This document shows positions 16,268-24,635 of a stretch of 50,215 nt of DNA, piece after piece. The stretch covers positions 1-50,215 of the forward strand of contig JAFDZM010000019.1 of NCBI GenBank assembly GCA_018266915.1. Direction: 5' to 3'. The stretch comes from Bacteroidota bacterium. Lineage in GTDB: Bacteria; Bacteroidota; Bacteroidia; Sphingobacteriales; Sphingobacteriaceae. The notes under the pieces were generated by a model. That model saw nothing but the letters and a program-made list of their open reading frames with translations. It had not been told where the DNA came from and made no database searches. Numbering within the stretch: the stretch's first letter is position 1; each line of letters starts with the position of its first letter. A program made the translations under genes and the position numbers.

Positions 16268-16765
16268 ATGAAAACGCTCAGAAATCTGGCCGTACTGGCC
16301 CTTGCTATTGCTACAATCACATTAAATTCCTGCAAAAAGAAAGATGAAAAGCCTTCCTATTCCATTACGGCTACTGTTGATGGAAAAGTGACTAATTTTA
16401 ATACTAATGCTGCGGCTGTTTCAGCAACAGTTCAGGGATTGTCATTAACGACCATAACCGGACAAGCATCAGACGGCTCAACCATTTCTATTCTTTTGGA
16501 TGCTACACCTACAGCAGGCAAAACTTACATCTCAACAGCAGCTAACCAGGAAGATCAGGCTATATTAGAGTTATCTACTTCAACTGATGATTTCATCAAT
16601 GACGACACCAGTTCAAACGTGGTGACTGTTACGGTAAACTCTGTAAGTGCTACCGCAGTTCAGGGCACTTTCAAAGGAGGGCTTGTATCAACAACCGTTG
16701 GTAATGGCACGCCTGCAACCAAATCTGTGACTAACGGCACATTTAACGTTTCTTATTCTAAATAA
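16268..16765 (+). CDS. Small hypothetical lipoprotein
   Basis: A 165-residue protein with a lipoprotein signal peptide and lipobox LNSC (Cys22), followed by KKKDEKP, a Lys/Asp-rich stretch of the type that often marks surface-exported Bacteroidota lipoproteins. The mature part is Thr/Ser/Val-rich and predicted all-beta, with ITATVDGKVTNFNTNA typical of small lipoproteins carrying one beta-sandwich. No enzymatic motif is visible. It stands alone, with ~280 nt of AT-rich DNA upstream and a strong hairpin 18 nt after the stop. An outer-membrane-attached structural or binding role is a guess. Confidence 0.8.
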   Translation: MKTLRNLAVLALAIATITLNSCKKKDEKPSYSITATVDGKVTNFNTNAAAVSATVQGLSLTTITGQASDGSTISILLDATPTAGKTYISTAANQEDQAILELSTSTDDFINDDTSSNVVTVTVNSVSATAVQGTFKGGLVSTTVGNGTPATKSVTNGTFNVSYSK

Positions 16766-16782
16766 GGAGTAAGTATATAAAT

Positions 16783-16819
16783 AGAAAAGGTGTTCAGTTA
16801 TACACTGAAGACCTTTTCT
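16783..16819. terminator. Long hairpin terminator
   Basis: A 16-bp stem with one mismatch: AGAAAAGGTGTTCAGT and ACTGAAGACCTTTTCT around a TATAC loop. It sits between the convergent lipoprotein and M3 peptidase genes. Confidence 0.75.
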
Positions 16820-16845
16820 TATGACAATTATTATCTCAGCTAAGA

Positions 16846-18546
16846 TTATAACTTATCCATCTCTGACTTTACAAATTCAGCCAGCTCTTTTACGTAATCA
16901 GCGCTGAAATCAAATTTGATGCCTGCTGTTTCGTAAATCTCTTTAATGGTTTTGGTATAACCCAGTTTCAATGCTTCAAGATATTGCGCTAAACCTTTCT
17001 CCGGATTTTCTTTGTAGTTCTTCCATATAGCAATTGCCCCTAACTGAGCCATACCGTACTCGATGTAATAAAATGGCACTTCGAAAATGTGCAGTTGTTT
17101 TTGCCACAAATTTGCTTCGGCTTCTTTATGCGTGCTCCAATCGGCAAAGCTGGCTCCGAAGTTTTCAAATATTTGCAGCCATGCTTCCGTGCGTTGTTGA
17201 TCGGTGTGGTCCGGATTGGTATATATCCAATGCTGGAATTGATCCACGACGGCTACCCACGGCAAAGTTTTCAATACATCAAAAAGTTGATCGCGTTTGG
17301 CACGCTTTAGGTCTTCTTCATTGTCGAAATACACATCCCAGTTATCCATCGAGATCAACTCCATCGACATAGACGCCAGTTCGGCAACCTCTGATGGACA
17401 ATGTTTAAAGTCATTTAGCTCTAAATCGGCAGTTAAGAACGTATGTACTGCATGACCGCCTTCGTGAACCATCGTTGTCAGATCACGGAAAGTATTGGCA
17501 GAGTTCATGAAGATAAAGGGAGCCCCCGTTTCAGCCAGTGGATAATTATAACCACCCGGAGCTTTGCCTTTACGGCTTTCCACATCGAACAACTGGTTAT
17601 CTTTCATGATCTCCAGGCGCTCACCCAGGTAACGACTGATATTGCTAAAGCACTGAATTGATTTCTCGATCAGTTCGCTGCCATTCTGGAAGGGTTTTAA
17701 AGCTGCTTTGCCTGAAATGTCTACATCAAGATCCCATGGCTCTAGTTTATCCAAACCCAAAGCAGCTTTGCGTTTTTCGGCTTGTTCTTCTAGTATGGGT
17801 ACCACTTCTTTCTGTATTGCCTCATGAAAGGCATAGCAGTCTTGCGGGGTATAATCAAACCTGCCCAAAGCCTGGAACATGTAATCCCTGAAGTTTTCGA
17901 AGCCGGCATTTAAAGCCACTTTATGTCTTAGCTTACGGAGTTTGTCAAACAATTTGTTCAACTCACCTTTATTCTGCAAGCGACGGGCAGTGATCTTCTC
18001 CCATGCTTCCTGTCTTTTGCTGCGATCAGTATCCTTTAAACGAACGGCTGCCTGCTCCAAAGTGAACTCCTTATCATCGATATGAACAGACATCGAACCG
18101 GTGATCGACTGATATTTCTGTTGTTCCACCTGTATCTCGGTCAGGATAGAAATGTTCTCTTCCCTAAATAATTCCAGCGCCTTTTTTACACCACGCAGGT
18201 AGATGAAATATTTCTCGTTATCTAATTGATCAGCGTACTCACTACCAACCAGTTTTTTATTGAGTTCATTACTGTAAGGAGCAATTTTAGGTTCAATCTC
18301 TGTAGCGAAATACTGGAATTTTTGCAGCAGTTCTTCGCTGGCGGTATCGCAAGTCATGCGGATGTAACGCCAGGCAAAATCTTCTTCCAAAGCAGCTTCA
18401 AGTTCGCTTCGGTCGTGCAACCAGTGCTCCAGTTCCTCAACTGAGTTGATCAGGCGATCGGTTAACTCTTTAAATATCGGCTCCAGGTTTTCCCATTTGA
18501 TCTCCAGGTTTTGCGGTATGTATGTTCTTGTTTTCTTGTGTATCAT
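16846..18546 (-). CDS. M3-family oligoendopeptidase
   Basis: A 566-residue cytoplasmic zinc metallopeptidase of the oligoendopeptidase F/thimet group. The catalytic motif HEGGH spans residues 361-365 (TTMVHEGGHAVHTFL), with the third zinc ligand expected in the downstream CPSEVAELASMSMEL helix. Length and the N-terminal alpha-helical region are normal for the family. It degrades short peptides, such as signal-peptide remnants or imported oligopeptides. It is the last gene of a minus-strand series; a T-tracted hairpin separates it from the epimerase-like gene upstream, so it has its own promoter, probably within the repeat-rich spacer at 18547-18642. Confidence 0.93.
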   Translation of the reverse strand: MIHKKTRTYIPQNLEIKWENLEPIFKELTDRLINSVEELEHWLHDRSELEAALEEDFAWRYIRMTCDTASEELLQKFQYFATEIEPKIAPYSNELNKKLVGSEYADQLDNEKYFIYLRGVKKALELFREENISILTEIQVEQQKYQSITGSMSVHIDDKEFTLEQAAVRLKDTDRSKRQEAWEKITARRLQNKGELNKLFDKLRKLRHKVALNAGFENFRDYMFQALGRFDYTPQDCYAFHEAIQKEVVPILEEQAEKRKAALGLDKLEPWDLDVDISGKAALKPFQNGSELIEKSIQCFSNISRYLGERLEIMKDNQLFDVESRKGKAPGGYNYPLAETGAPFIFMNSANTFRDLTTMVHEGGHAVHTFLTADLELNDFKHCPSEVAELASMSMELISMDNWDVYFDNEEDLKRAKRDQLFDVLKTLPWVAVVDQFQHWIYTNPDHTDQQRTEAWLQIFENFGASFADWSTHKEAEANLWQKQLHIFEVPFYYIEYGMAQLGAIAIWKNYKENPEKGLAQYLEALKLGYTKTIKEIYETAGIKFDFSADYVKELAEFVKSEMDKL

Positions 18547-18642
18547 GATTTTTGATGTGCAGATGTGTGTATATGCAAATGTGCAAATTAGTCTGCATGT
18601 CGAAAAATCTGGAGGACAGAATTTGCAATTCGATGATGCAAC

Positions 18643-18679
18643 AAAAAAGTCCGAAAGTGCATCACCATCTTTCGGACTT
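18643..18679 (-). terminator. Rho-independent terminator of the epimerase-like gene
   Basis: On the minus strand AAGTCCGAAAG pairs perfectly with CTTTCGGACTT across an 11-nt loop, followed by a run of Ts. It lies 25 nt past the stop of the gene at 18704-19633. Confidence 0.82.
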
Positions 18680-18703
18680 CCTGACTTTTGCGGACTTCCC
18701 GAC

Positions 18704-19633
18704 TCAAGATTTTTTATACAGCGTTTCCGACATCAGCTTAAATCCATCTTTATATGAGGTGGGTTTATAGTTAAACGCCTTTTCAAACTTGTCTGAGTTG
18801 AAGTTGTAATCATGGCTGTATTGATAATACATCTCCACTGTGCCCATCACTACTTTAACGAAAAGACCGTATAACCAAAGCATAGTCTTGTTTACCGCCA
18901 TAAATTTGGGGCTGACATCGTAAATGCTTGCTGCCAGCTCGACAAATTGTTTGCCGGTCATTGGCGCGGCGGTAGGCATATGCCATATCTGGTTATCACT
19001 GCTGGGGTTTTGCCCTAATAAGAACATGCCTTTACCCATATCGGGAATATAGCTGAAGTTGTGCAGTTTATTCGGATTGCCTATCCATTGAGCGCTTTGC
19101 TTTTTGGCAAATTTGTCCAGTACCATCATATCTAAAAAGCTATTCTGGTTGTCTGTCCCGTAGAAATCGGCGCCACGGGCTATGGAAGCAGTGATATTGC
19201 CTGCTTTTGCTTCATCCATAAATTGAGTAGCAATTTTAGCTCGGACTTCACCCTTTACACTACATGGATTATAAGGAGTGGTTTCCAGCATTGGCCCGTT
19301 AACAAGTCCGTAGGAGTATACGTTGTCGAAGAAGATCAACCGTGCGCCGGTTTCCTTGCCCAGGTTGATAAAGTTTTGCTTGATAACAGGCCACTGCTGC
19401 TGCCAAACAGTTTTGTCGTATACTAATCCGGCTGTCAGGTAGATCACTCTTGAACCTTTTGATGCTGCCAGTAATTCGTTATAATTTAACAGGTCAGCTT
19501 TTTGCCAGGTAGTATTTGGGGTTGATGGCTGGATAGGTTTGCGGCTAACGAGACGTATAGTTTCTTTATTGTTTGCTAACTCGCGGATCAGTGCGTTTGC
19601 AACTGGTCCGCCGGCTCCTAATATGGTATGCAT
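18704..19633 (-). CDS. NAD(P)-binding epimerase/dehydratase-like protein
   Basis: A 309-residue extended short-chain dehydrogenase-like protein. The N-terminal Rossmann motif is GAGGPVANALIRELA (Gly-rich loop at residues 6-12), followed by VSRKP at the end of strand 2 and DLLNY. RLIFFDNVYSYG then resembles the active-site region, but the canonical YxxxK of SDRs is not evident, so it may act as an atypical reductase, epimerase or NADP-sensing protein. The C-terminal part (NSDKFEKAFNYKPTSYKDGF) is typical of NAD-dependent epimerases. It lies 213 nt after the Crp/Fnr gene on the same strand and ends in a clear terminator. The substrate is unknown. Confidence 0.85.
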   Translation of the reverse strand: MHTILGAGGPVANALIRELANNKETIRLVSRKPIQPSTPNTTWQKADLLNYNELLAASKGSRVIYLTAGLVYDKTVWQQQWPVIKQNFINLGKETGARLIFFDNVYSYGLVNGPMLETTPYNPCSVKGEVRAKIATQFMDEAKAGNITASIARGADFYGTDNQNSFLDMMVLDKFAKKQSAQWIGNPNKLHNFSYIPDMGKGMFLLGQNPSSDNQIWHMPTAAPMTGKQFVELAASIYDVSPKFMAVNKTMLWLYGLFVKVVMGTVEMYYQYSHDYNFNSDKFEKAFNYKPTSYKDGFKLMSETLYKKS

Positions 19634-19689
19634 AATTCTTTTCGTTTTGATTTATACAAAAGTACCCTGGCCTTATTACCTAAAACGTT

Positions 19690-19846
19690 AACAAAAGATA
19701 AGAATTTGGAGGATGTGCGAATGTGCAGATGAGTAGATGTGCAGATGAAAGAAAAATCATGTAAATCCTTAAACGGCGCAGCCCTCTTGAACACAATATA
19801 AAAACAAATTAATCGTGAAAAATCCTACGAATCATGGTTCAGACAA
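19690..19846. repeat. Intergenic repeat words shared with other gaps
   Basis: Iterated GTGCAGATGAGTAGATGTGC words at ~19715-19750 recur at 26262-26278 and, in variant form, at 18556-18592. Then AAATCATGTAAATCC and AATCATGGTTCAGACAATCA (to ~19850) match the spacer between nuoH and nuoI. No gene is seen. Confidence 0.6.
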
Positions 19847-20452
19847 TCATTTCACCGTTTCCAATATCCTTTTCCTAATCCTTGATAGCGAAACTGGAGT
19901 GATGCCGAGGTAGTTGGCAATATAATGCTGTGGCATGCGCTGTAATATCTCGCGACCGGTGTTCAAGAGTTCCAGATAGCGTTCCTCTGGTGTTTGGGTT
20001 ACAAAGGCGGTAACACGGTCCTCATAGCAAATTAAATAGTGCTCAGCGATAAGTCGTCCAAAACGCTCCATTTTATAAGCAAGCATTGGGTCGTTCAGCA
20101 TTTCGTCCATGTCCTTCCTGGTAAAGGTGATGAGCAAGGAATCTTCCAATGCCTGTACATACACATGACCAGGGACACCTGTAAGATAACTTTTATAAGA
20201 GCTTAAGAATTCGTTTTCAAAACTGAAGTAGCCGGTGATATCTTCGCCGTCCTTAATATGGAAATACCTTACGGAGCCCTTTACAATGAAGCCTACTTTA
20301 TTGCAGACTTTCCCGGATTCAGCGAAATAATGCTTCTTTTTTAACTTCGCAAAGTTGAGGTGCTGACTGAACAGTATCCATTCGGCTTCGTTAAAATCGA
20401 CGTATCTTTTAAGGTGTTCCCTGAAGATTCTCAGAGCAGCAGATGAATCCAT
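19847..20452 (-). CDS. Crp/Fnr-family transcriptional regulator
   Basis: A 201-residue regulator with an N-terminal cyclic-nucleotide-binding-like beta-barrel (residues ~20-115; KHYFAESGKVCNKVGFIVKGSVRYF, then DSLLITFTRKDMDEML). A dimerisation helix and a C-terminal helix-turn-helix, MPQHYIANYLGITPVSLSRIRKRIL, follow. The effector-binding residues of classical CRP are not conserved and no Fe-S cysteine set is present, as is common in Bacteroidota Crp/Fnr proteins of unknown ligand. The transglutaminase-like gene ends only 19 nt upstream, suggesting a shared transcript. The epimerase-like gene downstream may be a target. Confidence 0.92.
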   Translation of the reverse strand: MDSSAALRIFREHLKRYVDFNEAEWILFSQHLNFAKLKKKHYFAESGKVCNKVGFIVKGSVRYFHIKDGEDITGYFSFENEFLSSYKSYLTGVPGHVYVQALEDSLLITFTRKDMDEMLNDPMLAYKMERFGRLIAEHYLICYEDRVTAFVTQTPEERYLELLNTGREILQRMPQHYIANYLGITPVSLSRIRKRILETVK

Positions 20453-20471
20453 TGCATTAATTTATAAAGAG

Positions 20472-21374
20472 TTACTCCGGTAATTTCCAGAACAATTCAG
20501 GATTATTGGTCCTGTAATTTACCACATTCATTTTAAGATAATTACTGTATTTGGCATATTTATCAGGCTTTTGCGTTGGAAAATCCAGCGGCAAAAGGTG
20601 TATGTAAATGACAGTGTCGTGTTTGCCATGTGATTCATAATCGTATTCACTGCGGACCGGGCAATAAAGTTGATACAAATTTTTAGCCATGTAATAATTC
20701 AAATAAAATGATTTTTCTGTTGATGTCCTGTGGTTCCAGTTAGCATCCGGATTTACCACCAAAGGTCGATTGTCGATTATCCTTTGCCGCACCTCGGCTA
20801 TGCTGAGCAGGTTACCCGCATCATCCATCACATAGGCATCATTAGTTGGATCAAGCCATATCCATTTCTTTTTTGAAGATAAATAAACCACATTGATTAC
20901 ATGCGAATCATTATCAATTTTCAAACTATCTTTTGGAAAGCAATATACCTTCCTTGAATGCCAGCCCATCGCCAGATAACAATCATTTAATACGGATGCC
21001 AGTTCGCCACATGAGACGCCGATATTTTTTTCCCGCGTAACTTTTATTATTTCGTCCGCATTCTCCTGGTCTATACCGCTTTCATGCTGCCCATCGTGAT
21101 GAACATTATTGTGTACCCAGTGCAAAAGGTTGATAAGCCTTGATGTTTCATTTCCGAAGCCGGCTACTGAGTCAAGCTTGAACTTTTCCCGCAATGCAAC
21201 CAGCTGAGGGTCATGGGAAGATTCATAAGTGAACTGCGGAAACGGGCGTTGGTCGCCAGTGTCATATTTTGATGCCCGTTTTAGAATAGAAACATAATCT
21301 ATATTTTGCTGGCAGAGGCCCGGCAAACAGAATAGCACAAAGAGAGGTATTAGTAAACTTATCCTAATGGACAT
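20472..21374 (-). CDS. Secreted transglutaminase-like (cysteine protease fold) protein
   Basis: A 300-residue protein started at the ATG at 21374, giving the signal peptide MSIRISLLIPLFVLFCLPGLCQQ; the in-frame TTG 11 codons upstream would add a polar leader. The transglutaminase-core catalytic triad is visible in order: Cys122 in GVSCGELASVLNDCY, His158 in NDSHVINVVY and Asp175 in WIWLDPTND. Such bacterial domains act as peptidases or cross-linkers in the periplasm or on the surface. The N-terminal ~90 residues and the C-terminal ~100 residues are family-specific. It lies 19 nt before the Crp/Fnr gene, probably in one operon. The substrate is unknown. Confidence 0.87.
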   Translation of the reverse strand: MSIRISLLIPLFVLFCLPGLCQQNIDYVSILKRASKYDTGDQRPFPQFTYESSHDPQLVALREKFKLDSVAGFGNETSRLINLLHWVHNNVHHDGQHESGIDQENADEIIKVTREKNIGVSCGELASVLNDCYLAMGWHSRKVYCFPKDSLKIDNDSHVINVVYLSSKKKWIWLDPTNDAYVMDDAGNLLSIAEVRQRIIDNRPLVVNPDANWNHRTSTEKSFYLNYYMAKNLYQLYCPVRSEYDYESHGKHDTVIYIHLLPLDFPTQKPDKYAKYSNYLKMNVVNYRTNNPELFWKLPE

Positions 21375-21454
21375 AAGGTTAGACTTTTTGGTCAGCAATA
21401 ACGACAAAAGCTAAATTATAATATTAACCGACCAACTCCAAAGTAAATCCGATG

Positions 21455-22309
21455 TTACCTTATCCAAAGTCTGTCTATCAGGAAGAACACCGCAAACACC
21501 ACACTGGCAATGCCGTTGGTGGTCATAAAGGCGAAATTCACCCTGCTCAGATCGTTTGGTTTAACTAACCGGTGCTGATAGATCAACATGGAGCAGAAGA
21601 ATACAATGCCTATATAATAAGGCCAGCTCACATGTGTAAACAACGTTGGCAAAATGATAAAGGCTGCTGAAAAGATATGCAGCACTGTCGACAGTCTTAA
21701 TGCATTTACTTTACCCAGCCATGCGGGGATAGAATGCAAACTTTCATTGCGGTCAAAATCTTCATCCTGCAAAGCATAAATGATATCGAAACCACTTACC
21801 CAGCATAGTACAGATAATGAGAAGAAAATAGGCAATAAAGCAAATTGCCCGGTCACCACCAGGTATGCGCCGATAGGAGCGAGAGACAAACCTAAACCCA
21901 GTACCAGGTGACAAAGTGCGGTAAATCGTTTAGTAGCGCTATATCCTAAAATTACCAATAAGGCTACAGGCGAAAGGAAAAAGCAGAGCTTATTAATGAA
22001 CCAGGTTGCAGTGATGAACAGTGCACAATTGATCAATGTAAAAGCAAGTGCGGCCGTAGGACTAATGCGTCCTGCCGGGATGTCCCGTTTCTGTGTTCTT
22101 GGGTTTTTAGCGTCGATGTTCCTGTCAAGGTAGCGATTAAATGCCATAGCCGAGTTACGGGCAAATACCATGCATAGTACCATTAACAATAATTTCAGCC
22201 AGTCAAAATGCGCCGATGTGGTGGTTACTGCCAAAAAGAAGCCAATAAAGGCAAATGGCATGGCAAATATGGTATGCGCAAAAGTGACTAAAGACAGGTA
22301 TTTTTTCAT
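21455..22309 (-). CDS. UbiA-family polyprenyltransferase (menaquinone-pathway candidate)
   Basis: A 284-residue inner-membrane protein with eight or nine transmembrane helices. Both Asp-rich motifs that bind Mg-polyprenyl diphosphate are present: NRYLDRNIDAKNPRT and DIIYALQDEDFDRNES. It resembles UbiA/MqnP enzymes that prenylate an aromatic ring. Bacteroidota make menaquinone rather than ubiquinone, so the likely role is MqnP-type prenylation in the futalosine route, or a related step; that is inference. The gene starts 7 nt after yihA, so the two are co-transcribed. ubiE, the final methylation step, lies 1.4 kb away on the other strand, strengthening the quinone link. Confidence 0.88.
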   Translation of the reverse strand: MKKYLSLVTFAHTIFAMPFAFIGFFLAVTTTSAHFDWLKLLLMVLCMVFARNSAMAFNRYLDRNIDAKNPRTQKRDIPAGRISPTAALAFTLINCALFITATWFINKLCFFLSPVALLVILGYSATKRFTALCHLVLGLGLSLAPIGAYLVVTGQFALLPIFFSLSVLCWVSGFDIIYALQDEDFDRNESLHSIPAWLGKVNALRLSTVLHIFSAAFIILPTLFTHVSWPYYIGIVFFCSMLIYQHRLVKPNDLSRVNFAFMTTNGIASVVFAVFFLIDRLWIR

Positions 22310-22316
22310 GTTCTAT

Positions 22317-22937
22317 TTAACTCTTCTGATACTCTGGTACAACAAAGCTTCCATTCACTTCATCAATAAAACCAAGCACTTCATCGCGCCCGCTTTGTGT
22401 TTCGGATGAGGTAACAAATATAGGCGGAACTTCTTCAAATGTTGCCAGTAATGCTTTTTTGAATTTGGCTATGTTCTGATCTGTTTTGATGGATGATTGC
22501 TTATCAGCCTTGGTAAATACCAGCACAAACGATAAGCCCTTTTCCCCAAGCCAGTTACAAAATTCCAGATCGATCTTTTGCGGTTCCAGGCGACTGTCGA
22601 TCAGTACCATTACACACTGCAGACTTTCGCGTTTGTCCAGGTAAGTACGGATAAACTTGTTCCAGTCTTCCTTTTTGTTTTTGGAGATGCGCGCATAGCC
22701 ATAGCCCGGCAGATCGACAATGTACCAATTCTCATTTATCAGGAAATGATTGATCAATTGCGTTTTGCCCGGAGTTTGAGAAGTTTTTGCCAATCCTTTT
22801 TTGCCTGTCAGCATATTGATAAGCGACGACTTGCCTACATTCGATCTTCCGATAAAAGCATATTCTGGCTTTACCGGTGGTGGCAGTTTGGACACCTGCG
22901 TATTGCTGCAAATGAATTCGGCAGATTTTACAATCAT
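22317..22937 (-). CDS. yihA: Ribosome biogenesis GTP-binding protein YihA/YsxC (EngB)
   Basis: A 206-residue essential GTPase of the TrmE-Era-EngA-YihA group, needed for assembly of the large ribosomal subunit. The P-loop is GRSNVGKS (residues 30-37), G3 is DLPGYG, G4 is TKAD, and the switch I region is TSQTPGKTQLIN. The length is normal for the family. It heads a tight pair with the UbiA-like gene and diverges from the VOC gene across a 183-nt spacer that contains an inverted-repeat module. Confidence 0.96.
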   Translation of the reverse strand: MIVKSAEFICSNTQVSKLPPPVKPEYAFIGRSNVGKSSLINMLTGKKGLAKTSQTPGKTQLINHFLINENWYIVDLPGYGYARISKNKKEDWNKFIRTYLDKRESLQCVMVLIDSRLEPQKIDLEFCNWLGEKGLSFVLVFTKADKQSSIKTDQNIAKFKKALLATFEEVPPIFVTSSETQSGRDEVLGFIDEVNGSFVVPEYQKS

Positions 22938-22954
22938 GGTGCAAAGGTAGTGAT

Positions 22955-23036
22955 TGTTAGTTAATCGGTTATCAGGGATCAGTTAACCAGTAATTTTTGC
23001 CTAATCACGGATTAACTGATAACTGGTCACTAAAAT
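22955..23036. repeat. Intergenic inverted-repeat module (GTTATCAG/GTTAAC words)
   Basis: The left arm contains GGTTATCAGGGATCAGTTAA and the right arm GGATTAACTGATAACTGG, in inverted orientation ~15-20 nt apart, between the divergent yihA and VOC genes. Confidence 0.55.
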
Positions 23037-23120
23037 GCATGTTTAAACATTTATTTTATCATTTCATGACAATCTTCCCATTGCTTATCAGCAACTTTGT
23101 ATAACATTCAATAGAAGAAA

Positions 23121-23609
23121 ATGGAAAACTATACTATACCCGCGAATACCCGGATCGGTCACGTTCATTTAAAAGTGAGTGATTTGCAACGGGCTCTTGA
23201 TTTTTATTGCGGTCTGCTTGGTTTTGAATTGATCACCATGTATGGTAACCAGGCGGCATTTATTTCGGCAGGAGGGTACCATCATCATATCGGGCTTAAT
23301 ACCTGGTATAGTAAAGGTCAGCCACCTGCACCAGCAAGTGCTCCGGGTTTGTTTCATACTGCTATATTATATCCTGAACGGAAAGATCTGGCTGTAGCAG
23401 TTCAACGACTTATCGATGCCAAATATCCACTTAGTGGTGCATCAGATCATGGCGTATCAGAAGCGATTTATTTAGATGATCCTGATGGCAACGGCGTGGA
23501 GTTATATTGGGACAGGCCGCGTGAAGAGTGGCCGAAGGATGAGAATGGAGATATTACCATGTCTACCCATTCGCTTGATATGCATGGGTTGTTGGCATTG
23601 GCGAAATGA
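23121..23609 (+). CDS. VOC-family (glyoxalase/bleomycin resistance/extradiol dioxygenase) protein
   Basis: A 162-residue single-domain VOC protein. The first metal-binding His is in IGHVHLKVSDLQRALDFY (His16). The second module has GLFHTAILYPE and the closing acid in DDPDGNGVELYWDRP, the standard ligand set for a divalent metal. It resembles catechol 2,3-dioxygenase/glyoxalase-like proteins, but one VOC unit pair of this size gives no substrate. It is cytoplasmic. A CAACTTTG box at 23092-23099 is one base off the -7 consensus and ~20 nt before the ATG. The gene precedes ubiE, with a palindromic hairpin in between. Confidence 0.88.
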   Translation: MENYTIPANTRIGHVHLKVSDLQRALDFYCGLLGFELITMYGNQAAFISAGGYHHHIGLNTWYSKGQPPAPASAPGLFHTAILYPERKDLAVAVQRLIDAKYPLSGASDHGVSEAIYLDDPDGNGVELYWDRPREEWPKDENGDITMSTHSLDMHGLLALAK

Positions 23610-23649
23610 ACACGATTTATGGATTTAAAAGATTGCCATGATTTTTAGT

Positions 23650-23677
23650 GTAGAGCCGCAATACATTGTGGCTCTAC
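23650..23677. terminator. Palindromic hairpin between the VOC gene and ubiE
   Basis: GTAGAGCCGCAAT / ATTGTGGCTCTAC form a 13-bp stem with one G-T pair and a 2-nt loop, ~40 nt after the VOC stop. It resembles the widespread GTAGAGACGCAAT-type palindromes and probably works as a terminator. Confidence 0.6.
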
Positions 23678-23729
23678 TGCATTATAACCTTTCAACTTTC
23701 CAACCTTACAACATTCCAACAATTCAACC

Positions 23730-23737
23730 TATCTTTG
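23730..23737 (+). promoter_or_regulatory. Consensus -7 box of ubiE
   Basis: TATCTTTG matches TAnnTTTG exactly and ends only 5 nt before the ubiE ATG at 23743. No TTG is seen at the -33 distance; the upstream DNA is a CCAAC/TTCAAC word repeat. Confidence 0.55.
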
Positions 23738-23742
23738 CCGCG

Positions 23743-24474
23743 ATGAGCAAAACTGTAATCCCTTATACCGAAGAGCAGGGCACCAAAAAGGAACAGGTGG
23801 CCGATATGTTCAACAATATCTCCAAAACTTACGATTTTCTGAATCATTTTATGTCGCTGGGTATTGACATCATCTGGCGCAAAAAAGCGATCAATGAGTT
23901 AAAGAAAGATCAGCCCAAACTGATATTGGATGTGGCTACCGGTACGGGTGATTTTGCTTTCGAGGCGTTGAAGATATTAAAGCCTGAGAAAATTATCGGG
24001 GTGGATATTTCGCGCGGCATGCTGGACGTAGCTGAAGATAAGATAGCCAAACGCAACTTAAGCAACCAGTTTGAGGTAAAACTGGGTGATTCGGAAAAGC
24101 TGCCTTTTTCTGATAATGGGTTCGATGCCGTTACCGTGGCCTATGGCGTACGTAACTTCGAGAACCTGGAGAAAGGTTTGGCAGATATTTTGCGTGTACT
24201 GAAGCCGGGCGGTAAAGCTGTGGTGCTGGAGTTTTCAAAACCTAAGGTATTCCCCATAAAACAGTTGTATAATTTTTATTTCAACTATATTACGCCTGGT
24301 ATCGGCAAGCTCTTCTCGAAGGATGCGAGAGCTTATTCCTACCTGCCCGAGTCGGTAGCTGCATTCCCTGACGGGAAGAATTTTACCGCACTGATGGATA
24401 AGGTGGGTTTTAAATATACCAAATGCAGGCCGTTAGCGTTTGGTATCTGTTCAATATACACGGGCGTTAAGTAG
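23743..24474 (+). CDS. ubiE: Demethylmenaquinone methyltransferase UbiE/MenG
   Basis: A 243-residue SAM-dependent methyltransferase that carries out the C-methylation completing menaquinone. The start is placed at the ATG at 23743 (MSKTVIPYTEEQG); the upstream in-frame ATG at 23638 would translate a hairpin and a word repeat. Signature features are VADMFNNISKTYDFLNHFMSLGIDIIWRKKA, SAM motif I LDVATGTGDFAFEAL, motif II GVDISRGMLDVAEDKI and GVRNFENLEKGL with the closing SVAAFPDG region. Its position immediately before a porT-like gene is a conserved Bacteroidota arrangement. Only the menaquinone reaction is expected here. Confidence 0.96.
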   Translation: MSKTVIPYTEEQGTKKEQVADMFNNISKTYDFLNHFMSLGIDIIWRKKAINELKKDQPKLILDVATGTGDFAFEALKILKPEKIIGVDISRGMLDVAEDKIAKRNLSNQFEVKLGDSEKLPFSDNGFDAVTVAYGVRNFENLEKGLADILRVLKPGGKAVVLEFSKPKVFPIKQLYNFYFNYITPGIGKLFSKDARAYSYLPESVAAFPDGKNFTALMDKVGFKYTKCRPLAFGICSIYTGVK

Positions 24475-24503
24475 ACTTATCCAGAATGCGCTGTGCTGTT
24501 CGG

Positions 24504-24610
24504 CCCTCTCTATGGCAAGTCGTAAAGAGGGTAAAGAAAAAAAATAAACCCTCTTTGCGCGTAGCGGAGAGAGGGTGGTCGGACGAAGCAACGACCGGGT
24601 GAGTAAAATA
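24504..24610. repeat. REP-like palindromic element between ubiE and porT
   Basis: Two hairpins with CCCTCT/AGAGGG arms (24504-24509 with 24526-24531, and 24549-24554 with 24570-24575) are joined by an A-rich link. A GGTCG/CGACC stem (24577-24581 with 24592-24596) follows, then GGGTGAGTA. This layout is typical of dispersed intergenic elements in Sphingobacteriaceae and can terminate ubiE transcripts. Confidence 0.65.
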
Positions 24611-24635
24611 GGCGTTATGCTTGTTATGATTGCGT

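Noticed and set aside
23638..23742. Upstream in-frame ATG for ubiE
   Set aside because: The extra 35 codons would translate a perfect hairpin and a word repeat; the conserved UbiE N-terminus begins at 23743, right after a -7 box.
23743..24474. Ubiquinone biosynthesis role for UbiE
   Set aside because: Bacteroidota use menaquinone; the bifunctional name reflects the family, not this organism.
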